Shown here one piece after another: positions 1 through 10,309 of a stretch of 64,000 bases of DNA; position 1 is the first letter of the stretch; each line of letters opens with the position of its first letter. The notes under the pieces were generated by a model, which saw only the letters and a program-made list of their open reading frames with translations, ran no database searches and had not been told where the DNA came from. Source of the stretch: Chlorophyllum brunneum (lineage: Eukaryota > Basidiomycota > Agaricomycetes > Agaricales > Agaricaceae); assembly GCA_963576785.1 (NCBI GenBank), contig OY756142.1, forward strand, positions 3,472,001 through 3,536,000, written 5' to 3'. Made by a program: the position numbers and the translations under genes.

Positions 1-10
1 GAAAGTCATT

Positions 11-272
11 ATCAGGAAGGTCCCAAATTGTTGAATGGCTCGAAAACGCGCAAATATGGTGGGATTTGGGGAGTAAACGAGCAAGGTACAATGAACTCAA
101 TTACTTGTACTTACCTGTATTTATACCTAGAGAACGATAAATGAAACTAAAACTCTGATCATGGACAATCCATGGTTTGATATTTCGATCCAAATACTAT
201 CCGGGGGCTAGCCCAGATTGAACAAATGCTCTGACTAAAGATGACAGCGACCCTATCTTCTTTGGGTGCCAA
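11..272. mobile_element. Insertion of about 260 bp in copy A, unclassified
   Basis: Copy B reads gaaagtcatt directly into aaggatt...gaccg. In copy A the same gaaagtcatt (1-10) is followed by about 260 bp before aaggatgaccg resumes at about 271. The extra segment has no recognisable coding sequence and I found no clear terminal inverted repeat or target duplication. It could be a small non-autonomous element or a segment lost from copy B. Its edges are accurate to a few bases only. Confidence 0.45.
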
Positions 273-286
273 GGATGACCGCCCTA

Positions 287-3200
287 CTACGTCAAATCTT
301 CAACAGTGGGGCCCCATTGCTTTAACTCTAAACCAAGACCTGTGCGGCTTTGGGCAAACCGCAATGAAGTCAGGGTCTGTTCAGTCTCACCAGCATCTCG
401 CCGGCCCAATGAACTCCTTTGCGATTGTCGGATATGGAGGACCACTCGGCAAGCCAGAATAGAATGCATAGCCCCCTGCAACCTGAAAGCAATGCTCAGC
501 CTTTGAGTACTGTTAGGTACGAGTCATCGCAAGTACATCACCAGAAGTAGGGTAAAGTCGCTCTGACGAAGGTATGAAGTCAGTGACAACATTGTGGTGA
601 GCATGTAAGTATACGGGTATAATGTGACATACGAGGACGATGATAGTGATAATATTAAGGAGAGAAAATACTAGGCGTGTCAGGGCACTTGCTCTTCTTC
701 AATTACATTTTGCATACCAGAGAAGGCTATGGGGGGGGGGCCCTCGCCATCACGGTAAACCACCCCAAAGAGATGCGATATTCTCCCCGACCGATCTGCG
801 CTCGGAGATCGAATGAGTGTAAGATATTAAGAGGCGAAAGCATCTTACAAACTGATACCCACCGAATGATCACTAGCAAAAGAGTACCTATACTCCCAGC
901 ATCAACCCCATCAGTATTTGTGATAAATGTTAGGAGGACCAGCACAGCCATATCATAGGCTGCGAAAACTATGAAGCTTACTGCCGTATATGAACTTCCT
1001 GTGACTTCCATTGTACATCCAAATAAATCAGAAAGAGGTGATATTCCATCTGTAAAATGACCATGAACCGTTTCCATGTCTGCTGAAGCAATGATAGAGA
1101 GAACTTAGACCATAGGTCGAGTATTTTCTGCCTTCCCAGAGGGCCCAGGTTCGGACTGTTAGGATCACTGTGAGTCCAAGACCATGGTGAAAAGAATGAT
1201 CAGTGCTTTGGCTAAGCCAGCTTCAAACGTCTGGCACGTACATTCTCCGAATAAGGCGCCAATGACGAACAGCACTAAAAAGCGATCCAAACTTATGAGC
1301 AGTCAAGTTGCAATGCACATGCTGATACTCACTGGTTCCGATGTCATACAGTGTTGGACATGTAGATGCGGAACTTAGTGCACGACCAAACAGATCTGTC
1401 ATCGACCATAAGTCAAGTGTTCATTTACATTCAATGAGAGAGCTTACAATATGAGATCACAGGAAAATAAATAAAGGGTATGTAGCGCGTTAGTAAATAC
1501 AACACTTTTGTTGTACTCCATTCTGAGCTCCATATCAATGAAATCTCTATATCGAGCGTTAACAGCAAGTCGAAGAGCTGGTCATCTATTAGAGTCCTGT
1601 TTTCCGGTGAGGGCCCTGGTATAAGCAAGTGACCCACTATGATTGTTAAGCCAGCCACTTTGCTTGCTGCCAAGACTTATGACAGGACCCCGCAAATAAC
1701 TACCAAAAAAAGAAACATGAAGGCACAATGTGACTACACCTCCAAATACGGTACACATGACAACAATGATCATATTTATATCATGTGTGACACACAGAAA
1801 ACTGGCTGTGTGTCACCTCATCACACACAAGAGAATACTCCCAGTTGTCCTGTAGTATTTGATCTTGCTGCATGCTCCACTATATCTACAAGTTTGCATA
1901 CATATACTCTCATGCATATACTTTCATCTAGACTATGAAATATATTATATTTTTAAATAAGGGTATATATATGATTATACATCATTTTAGTACACTGAAC
2001 CAGAAGTCTTGAAAAGCAAACCATTCACAGTATTTGTGATTACAAAGAAAGAGCTCTACCATATGCCTAATGTTCCCATTTCCAAAAAAGTGCTCTTCCA
2101 GATCTCTAGGCATTCATTTACTTGTTATATTCATTATATATGATAGAACACTTATAAGTGAGTCATAATCTATGGGTCTGTCAGCAAAAATTTGCCTCTA
2201 CCTAACCCCATGTTAGTAACATCAACCTGAGGATAGAGGGAAAATGTTATGAACTATAGATAGACAGTACATTCCTATCATATGCCCATCACCTTTATCA
2301 TTCCTGTGTATCTGTTTCATCCCCTTGTTTCATCCCTTATGGCTGTACTCTTACTGACTCGTTCTACTCATCCCCTATGACTCCTTTACTCTGCTCCCTT
2401 ATTATTAGCCTTTACCACTAGTATATAAAGTATAGTAATACTTGATGTATTCCTTATACTTTACCAATTGTATCATCCCTTATTCTCTTCTCTACTTCCT
2501 TGTCTTTATCCAAAAACTTGCAACCTGAGTCTCAGACTAAGGTTGTAACAGAAAATACCTACCCTGATAATTGGAAACAAACACCATTCCTTCTGTAACC
2601 CTGTATTATACATATTAGGTAAAGTAAAGAAAGTCTATAATATAGTACTTCTCTAGCAAAAGACTAGACAATAGTTCCAAGGACTTATTGTGAATATACT
2701 TTGTAAATATTCCCTTAGAGGTATCAATATATTCTTCTAGTAGATATATTATGGAACCTTGACCTTTATTACTGTTCCTAATCTCTCTATCTACAAACTG
2801 CAAATAAGGAATGATGAAGGGTGGTACCTTTTGTTATTTCTTTATATGAGCATCAATAAAGGCATAGGTAATGTCCAGCAGGCAGTATGTCTAACCTAAC
2901 TGTCTTACCTTCTTTTCTACTTTGCAATACTCATCAGCCAATATAAATAGAGCAAACAGTTGAACTACTACTCCAAAGGGCTTCATAGTCTTTATAGCTC
3001 TCAGTTTCTTTGTAGACATCTTGAGAATTAAATATTTGAGAGTAATAATCTTATCTTTGCTACTATTGAGAACAAAACAGTTTTGAAGTAGGACTTTAAT
3101 TGCAATCTTTATGCTGCTCTAGTCTGGTATATTATGTAGATTGTAAAGTAAGGAACCTGGACTAGCATTCTCAATAAGGACTAAGAACAGCTTTAGTTTC

Positions 3201-6200
3201 TTGATAATCAGATCTATCCAAGAAAGTTAGTTAATAGTCCACATTTGGACTTGTTCTATTTGAAAAGTCACAACTAACAAAGTAACAAATCAGTATATAA
3301 TTTACAGTGTACAAACTCAACTTACCTCAATGATAATTTACTACTACCAAGCCTAATACAACTGACAATTATCTTAATATCTTTTACTGAAAATTTTATG
3401 TTGGACATTATCACAGCTTTGACTAGCAAAGTTTTTTTGGGAGTTTTCAGAACTACTGGAGACATAAGCTTATCAAGGGTAGAGTTGAGGGAGTTATAGT
3501 ACTCAAAGACTTTTGTAATAGTACAAGCCATATTTTTAAGTCATCTGTGTCACTTAATTCACTTGCCAACTGGATTAGAAAGTGTAGCATTCTACAACTA
3601 GTTGATTTAGTAAATAATTGACTACATTTGGATAATTTCTTTTTGCTGGAAATATCTATAGTCTGTGAAATATTTATTAGCTAGCCATTTAGCCAATACT
3701 GGATTTCTTACTCTAGTATTACCCTTTGCCATAGAGTACTTCTAATTTATAAAGCCTGCCTGGACTAATGACTACTTAAGAACTTATCAGAAATTCCATA
3801 TTTAATATAGGTATATACAAGTCTTACTTTATATCCATTATCTTTGGCTTTGTTAAGCTCCACCAGCTCTTTCTGTTCTTAACTCCAACCAAACTCTTAA
3901 AAAGATACCTTATGACCATAAAAAGCATACCATAGTTTAAGTTAATACCAGTTGGAGTATCAAAAGATTAACATACATAATCAGTGCTTAACTCTTAATC
4001 AACATCCAATATCTGGTTTTCAACAAACTCTTAGCTCTTGTTGGTGTCCCTTGCTCTGTATTGTCTCTATTTCTTCCTTCTCCCTAAGACTATTGCTATG
4101 GCAGTTGCTATTGCTACTACTACTAAGGGTGCTACTACTGCTCTTGCTGCTGCTGCTTTTACAGGGAACCATATTGCTACTACTACTGTTTCTGATAACA
4201 TGGGAGTATGCCTTGAAGTTTTACACTAGAAAACTTATTAACCAATGGTTTATAATAGATCCTCAGACCAATGCAAAAGTAATGGCTGAAATCTGAGTAT
4301 TGATGGTGAGGAAAGGAGTAATGATATTCCAGAAGTTGGGAATTCTGGAAAGAAGGATCATTGCTTTGATAATCTCTGGAATAGCACAATTGCCATTAGT
4401 ATCAAGCTGTTTGTAAAAAACAGTGAGCTTGGCAATTGGGCTGAAAAAGAATAGAGACAGAAGTAGATTGTCTTGAGTATAATCCTGAAATACTTTCTAT
4501 ACCATATGTAGTATAAAGGTATACCTATATGCTGTTAATATCAGGGAGATTCTCTTTGATCATTTTGGCAAATAGTTTACTTTTGAAAATTGAGTATACT
4601 CTCTGATGTAGCCAAATATAAGTAGTATATTCAATTGCCACTGGACCAGTTGGTGCCAGGTCAATTGTATAGACAGAGATAAAAGTATGTATTTGTGACA
4701 TAGGTATTAGTAGATACTTATTACCTAAGATGGAAGTACTATTAGCAGAAACTAAGGTAAGGGCATTTTGTATTCAGTCTGTCCACTCATTATAATTGGC
4801 AGATCCAGAGAAAATAGGGATAAAGCTAAGTACAACAGAATAGAGCTAAGTATAACAGATATGGGAAAAGATATTATAGTCTAAAAATAGACATAATTAG
4901 CAATTAGATTTGTAAGCAATCAGATCTGTACCACTGCACTGTTCAAGCTATGAACCTATATATAGAAGCCTTCAATAGAGTATGAAACTGATCAAGTTAT
5001 GTTAGAGGGATAGGCTAGAAAGACTATACTCTATAGAACTAGTCAGATCAGCCTATCTATAACCCACTTGTAGCCAGTCATGGTATATGGAGAACAGACA
5101 ATCTAGAGTCCATAACCTGTTTTCTAGTACAGTAACATATAGTGACAGATAGATAATCTAACTTACTAATAAAGTAGTTAGTAGATGGTAAAGTTACTAA
5201 GTAAGAGTTACTGTGTAGTTGAATAGAGTGAGAGTAGAAATTGAGTAGATTGTCTAAAAAAACATAAGAGAATACATACTACTTTATATACTAAATGTCT
5301 GGGTAGCAAACTCTAAGATCTACAAGTAATAATAGATATAAGAGTCTCTTGAAACACTGCTTAGTAATGTCTAGTAGCATAATTGGAGTAACAGTAATCA
5401 GTCAGCTCATGAAATACATGAGGGAAAGGTATATAATGTGAGTTAGAGGGTATAGCCTTGATAATAAATATTATATAAATAATAGACTGAAGAGCTAGTC
5501 ATATGGAATACAACTAGTAAGTGCAAATAACAATAATAATCCATTTTTTTGACTACTTCAATAATACATTTGCAAGTGCTCACATTCTGCTGAAGGCTAA
5601 AAAAGAAGTGGGGCTTATGCAGGCATTCCAAACCTATTAGGATGGCCTTTTATTTGCAAACACTTGTTGTAATAAGATTATAGTCTATGTAGGCCCCAGC
5701 AGGGAGATAAATATCAATATTAGAGTCATAAAAGTATGTAGTACAACATCTTATAATAACTATCTTATGCATTTGCACAAAAGTAGTATGGGATGTAAAT
5801 TTTCTTGGTCTATATATTCTAGTACATGTTGGTACATAGTGCTATACAGTATTACAAGGTGCTATGTCACATTTGCACAATAATCAGTTGTGGACTCATA
5901 AATATATTGAAAAAAGTTTAATATATTTTTTATGTCTGATATAGCATGTCATGTGACAAAGTTTCTGGGGTCTCTGCCGAAAGTGGTAAGTCTTGGCAGC
6001 AAGGTGCTCTGGCTTTCCATAGTAATAGATGTGAGTAGTTGTCAGTGCAAGTCCACTAGTGAAACATGTACAGATAGTGTACTATGATAGTCACTCGTAT
6101 AAACTGCTTTCTGGTGTGCACCACAGGGCAAAACATATATTGTTACTCCTATATCGCACAATTTTCACATCAACTACTTGTAAAATCTTTACAAGTTCAA

Positions 6201-6213
6201 GTTGATCTGCCAT
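287..6213 (-). pseudogene. DUF6533 family integral membrane protein, copy A, split by a transposon
   Basis: Minus-strand exon pieces match the DUF6533 family of basidiomycete multi-pass membrane proteins. The piece at about 1,431-1,620 has the signature LFDLLLTLDIEISLIW followed by YLLTRYIPFIYF. The piece at about 960-1,077 carries GISPLSDLFGC and a hydrophobic helix. The C-terminal exon at about 287-481 carries AMHSILACRVVLHIR and a stop. The start codon region (complement of 6,211-6,213) now lies more than 4 kb away because an AT-rich element sits at 1,663-6,003. One internal exon corresponding to copy B 8,700-8,795 has been deleted. The gene cannot be expressed as an intact product unless a very large intron were spliced, so I call it a pseudogene. 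The family's molecular function is not known; members have about seven predicted membrane helices. Confidence 0.75.
1663..6003. mobile_element. AT-rich 4.3-kb element with terminal inverted repeats, inserted in copy A
   Basis: The segment is flanked by a perfect 17-bp inverted repeat: CTTGCTGCCAAGACTTA at 1,663-1,679 and its reverse complement at 5,987-6,003. Copy B passes uninterrupted through the equivalent site (at about 9,335, after tagccacttt). On the right the repeat may extend outward to GGTGCTCTG, giving an end that starts CAGAG, which would suit a hAT-type transposon; the left outer end looks degraded and I cannot define a target duplication. The interior is strikingly AT-rich and full of stops in all frames. 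It includes a low-complexity stretch (4,088-4,190) that reads Ser-rich on the minus strand and Leu-rich on the plus strand. Short minus-strand ORFs (for example 3,322-3,531 and 2,615-2,803) might be transposase shreds, but I could not assign them. Probably a degenerate, AT-mutated DNA transposon. Confidence 0.7.
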
Positions 6214-6498
6214 CCTGAGTATTAACCCAGAGTCTGGACAGAGAAGAGAAGAGGGGGAATCATCCAAGAAGGTTATTTCTGGCCCATTTATGGTCTTGTT
6301 TCTCTCCCTCTAGTGCTCTCCTGTGCTATTTCTTCAATGTTGTCATTGTCTTCATTTCTGGATATGCTTTAAGGTGTGATTATCAATCTATAGCATGTTA
6401 CTTATGATAACTTACAGTTTGTTGGGCATTAATGGTCAAGACAGCTACCTGTCAAACCAAGCAATCCTTTCTGTGAGCCATGGTGCCTGGTAGCAGGG

Positions 6499-7251
6499 TG
6501 TGGAGAGCGACATTTGGCTACCACTGAACTCTCACGTCGTTTCCAAAGAGTTTTTTTGGATCAAAAATCTTGGAGTGCCCATCACTGGGTCAGGGCATCA
6601 TCATAAACACTCCAAAGTCAAGTCTTCTGTCCCTCTTCCCCATTTCTATGCCTCCTCCATTTCTATTTCATAACTGTAAGCTATCCCCTTTAAGTCCAAT
6701 TGTAGGTCTACACCATAAATGATCATCTGGAGAAAGTCCCAAATAAATAATGTATTCTACCTAACCTCTTCCTACCTTCTCTCTTCTCCGTCCTATCCTT
6801 TATAGTATAAAAACATTATCAATCCATTTGTACCTGGTCCCCTATTGTTCTACACCTTGTCCATAGATGATTACCTTCATTTTTCTTCCCTTTTTTCGGT
6901 CTAATTACTTCATTAAAATGTACCTTGGCATATTTCTTTCACACTTCTAAAACTGGGCCATATTCATGTATGTATATAAATAGTATGTCTTCAATAGGGG
7001 AAGGTGGAAAAATACGAATAAGTATCTAAATCCCCTCAAATATCCAAAGCCACTTCATCTCTTATCTATCTCAACTCCATTAATTACCCAAACTTGATCA
7101 CTGTTTTTCTCGACCATTCCTGGTCAATTCCTCTCAAATATTCGACACTCTGTACCACTAATCGACTCCTTTTGGTTGGAAGCAAAGTGGTTGTTGGATT
7201 TGGCCATGCTTGTTAAAGCGTTTGCCCACCAGCCCTTACCCTCGTTCTACA
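6499..7251. mobile_element. Solo LTR of a retrotransposon, 753 bp
   Basis: Copy B reads ggtagcaggg directly into agcacattctcc. Copy A has the same two halves separated by 753 bp that begin TGTGGAGAGCGACATT and end CTCGTTCTACA, so the insert has the TG...CA termini of a long terminal repeat. The four bases AGGG occur immediately before it (6,495-6,498) and immediately after it (7,252-7,255) but only once in copy B, a target-site duplication. The body contains pyrimidine-rich tracts, a TATA-like tataaaaac near 6,805 and no open frame. No internal gag/pol region is present, so this is a solo LTR left by recombination. The superfamily cannot be told from the LTR alone. Confidence 0.8.
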
Positions 7252-7798
7252 AGGGAGCACATTCTCCAAAAGCCTTTGTTATTGCGGTAGAAGGGGTGAC
7301 AATATTTTCCACCCCTGGAGTCTCGAGATGATCGAGATGGCAGGGATGATTTCCCCCAACTGCCGTACCTGCGTGAAAAGTGCCCTCAAAGCTTCTCATA
7401 TCCTCACAGCTGATGCGCGAGGGGACGTCGCCGAGCCATGGGAGACCAAATTATTTTTTCACGTCTAGGCAAAATCAAGTCTCGGGGTCGCCTACAATAA
7501 ATGTCGTGGTTGGTCCTATTTTCGCCTTATCATCCTCCTTTCTTGCGTGTTTCTTGTATGTATACTGTAGGTGGTGGGTGTTTATAATCACGGGATCCGG
7601 CGACTAACATGAGCTCCTAGCCTAGCTAACCTAGACTTGGTGGCGAAGATTTGGATGTCGGTTGCCAACGATTCAAGATCGCAATATCTACAACTGTACA
7701 GATAGAATACACGGCGCTTTTGATTGTTGATATGATCCCGGAACTTGGAATGCATCAACTGGTAATTCAATTTTCAATGTTTTACTAGACGGGGTGAC

Positions 7799-10309
7799 GA
7801 AAGTCATTAAGGATTCGATGACCGTCCTACTACATCGAATCTTCAACAGTGGGCGCCCATTGCTCTAGCTCTAAACCAAGACCTGTGCGACTTTGGGCAA
7901 ACCGCAGTGAACTCAGAGTTTGTTCAGTCCCACCAGCATCACGCTGGCCCAATGAACTTCCTTGCGATTGCTGTCGGATATGAAGGACCACCCGGCAAGC
8001 CAGGACAGAATGCATAGCCGCCCGCAACCTGAAAGCAACGTTCAGGATTTGAGCGCGTTAGGTACGAGTCTGCGCAAGTACATCACCAAAAGAGGGGCAA
8101 AGTCGCTCTGAGTATGAAGCCAGTGACAACATTGTGGTGAGTGTGTAAGTATCCGGGTATAATGTGACGTACGAGCACGATGATAGTGATGATATTAAGG
8201 ACATTAAATCCTAGGCACGTCAGGGCACTTGTTCTTCTTCAATTAGGTTTCTCATACCAAATATGCAGATGCAGTATATCATAGCTGGGTAGAGATATGT
8301 CAGTGCACGCCCAGAGAAGGCTATGGGGGAGGGCACTCGCCATCACGGTAAATGACTCCAAAGAGATGCGACATTCTCCCTGACCGGTCTGAGCTCGGAA
8401 ACCGAATCAGTGTAAGATATCAAGAGGCGAAAGCATCTTACAAACTGATACCCCCCGAACAATCATTAACAAAATGGTACCCGTACTCCCAGCATCAACC
8501 CCATCAGGTTTGCGATAGATGTTAGGAGGAGCAACACACCTATATCATAGGCTGCGAGGACCATGTAGATAATTGCTATATATGAATCTCCCGTGGCTTC
8601 GAGCCTACATCCAAATATTTCAGGAAGAGGTGACATTCCATCTGTAAATGACCATGAACCGTTTTCATGATTACTGAAGCAATGGTAGAGAGAACTTACG
8701 GCGGGACATTTTCAGGTATATGCCACTAAAGGTAAATATTACAATGCACATGATGGCAAATGCTCCAAATAGACCATAGGTCGGATATTTTCTGCCTTCC
8801 CAGATGGCCCAGGTTCGAATTGTTAGAATCACTGTGTGGCCAAGGCCGTGGTGAAGGGAATGTTCAGTGCCTTGGCTAAGCCAGTTTCAAGCATTGAAAT
8901 TTGACACGTACATTCTCCGAGTACAGCACCAATGATGAACAGCACTAAAAAGCGGGCGAGTGATCCAAACTTATGAGCAGTCAAGCCGCAATACACATGC
9001 TGACACTCACCGCTTCCGATATCATAGAATGCTGTACATGTAGATGTGGGACTTAAGGCACGACCAAACTGATCTGTCATCGACCATAAGTCAAGTGCTC
9101 CTTGCACATTCAATGAGGGAGCTTACGATATAAGAATGCAGGAAAATAAATAAAGGGTATGTAGCGCGTTAGTAAATACAACACTTTTACTGTACCCCAT
9201 TTTGAACTCCATATCAATGAGATCTCCGTATCGAGGGCCAACAGCAAGTCAAAGAGCTGGTCATCTATTAGAGCCCTGTTTCCCGATGAGGGCCCAGTTA
9301 TAAGCGAGTAACCCACTACGATGATGAAACTAGCCACTTTGTAGTAGAATATGAGTAGCCGCCAGCGCAAGTCCCTAATGAAACACGTACACATAGTGTA
9401 CTGTGATAGTCACTCGTGTAAGGTCTTTCTGGCGCGCACCACAGGGCGAAACGTACACTGCTGCTTCTATATATCACAATTTCCATCTTAGCCACTTGTA
9501 AAGCGTTTATAAGTTCGGGTTGGTCCGCCATTTTGGGTACTAGCCGAGAGTCTGGACAGAGAGGAGAAGGGGTGGAATCGTCCAAGAAGGTCGTTTCTGG
9601 CGTCTTTAAAGTCCCGTTTCTCCTCCCCAGCGCTCTCCTGTGTAGTTCTTCGATGATGATGTCGTCGTCTTCGTTTTCGGATATGCTCGAAGGTGTGATG
9701 ATCAATCTATTGCGGATTGCTTATGATAACTCGCAGTTTTCTGTGCATTAATGTTCAGGACAGCCGCCTGTCAACCAATCCTTTCTGCGAGCCACGGTAC
9801 CTGGTAGCAGGGAGCACATTCTCCAAAAGGCTTTATCATTGCGATCAAAGGGGTGGCAATAATCTCCTTACTCCTGGAGTCTCGAGATGATCGAGATGGT
9901 AGAAATTGCCCGTGGGGTAACTCGACCCATATAAAGCGTAGCGATGCTGGGGGCTATGTTCGTCATCTTTGATGGATGTTCGAGTGGGCATGTGGTGCAT
10001 TTCCTCCGACTAAAAATTACCAGAGCTATCGTACCTAGGTGAAAAGTCCCCTCAAAGCTTCCCATACCCTCTCATCCGACGCGCGAGGGGCGTCTCCGAG
10101 CCACGGCAGACCAAATTATTTTTTCACGTCTAGGCTAAATCAAATCCCGGAGTCTCCTACAATAAGTGTCGTGGTTGGTCCTATTTTAACCTTATCATCC
10201 CCTTTCTTGTATGTATAAGTGGTGGGTGTTTATAACCAGGGGATCCGGCGACTAACATGAGCTTCGAGCCTAACTAAGCTAGACTTGGTAGCGAAAATTT
10301 GGATGTCGG
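7799..10309. repeat. Copy B of the segmental duplication, uninterrupted
   Basis: This is the continuous counterpart of copy A. It contains a complete-looking set of DUF6533 exons on the minus strand, the upstream region of that gene, and the last nine codons and stop of the adjacent MFS transporter gene. Homology to copy A stops at the shared string tttggatgtcggt (to about 7,663 in A, 10,309 in B). Because copy B is continuous with an MFS gene that runs on to 12.69 kb while copy A has only its tail, B is probably the parental locus and A the truncated derivative. That direction is inferred. Confidence 0.85.
7830..9531 (-). CDS. DUF6533 family integral membrane protein, copy B (possibly frameshifted)
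   Basis: Proposed start is the ATG at complement 9,529-9,531 (MADQPELINALQ), although an upstream in-frame ATG exists at 9,705. Spliced pieces in order are an N-terminal KVASFIIVV helix, the family signature DQLFDLLLALDTEISLIW with YLLTRYIPFIYF (about 9,165-9,275), a short loop exon ending CTAFYDIGS, then VILTIRTWAIWEGRKY with a membrane helix (about 8,700-8,845). These are followed by DGMSPLPEIFGC plus another helix (about 8,530-8,665), IYRDG near 8,345, and a C-terminal exon AMHSVLACRVVLHIRQQSQ ending at 7,830. This order and the RTWAIW and YRDG motifs are typical of DUF6533 proteins. Compared with copy A, the exon around 8,500 lacks one base (catcaggtttgcg versus catcagtatttgtg), which would shift the frame unless a splice site compensates. 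The gene lies divergent to nothing and tail-on to the MFS gene. Function unknown. Confidence 0.6.

Larger units (their letters stand above)
1..7663. repeat. Copy A of a segmental duplication (DUF6533 gene plus MFS 3' tail), interrupted by insertions
   Basis: Blocks at about 273-1,662, 6,018-6,498 and 7,252-7,663 match, in the same order and orientation, the continuous block 7,800-10,309 (copy B). The first ten bases of the window also match the start of copy B at 7,799, so an extra 260 bp or so separates positions 11 and 273. Copy A is further split by a 4.3-kb AT-rich TIR element and by a solo LTR, and it lacks about 95 bp that copy B has at roughly 8,700-8,795. Differences between copies include many substitutions, and in the 6,018-6,330 block these are mostly G-to-A and C-to-T on the copy A side. 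Copy A even keeps a remnant of the transporter C-terminus (RHPN.RHQV then stop, minus strand, about 7,630-7,660), which shows that the duplicated unit spanned the MFS gene end. The true left boundary lies outside the window or at position 1. Confidence 0.85.

Noticed and set aside
4088..4200. Poly-Leu open frame
   Set aside because: It is produced by a (CTN)n-like low-complexity tract inside the AT-rich element.
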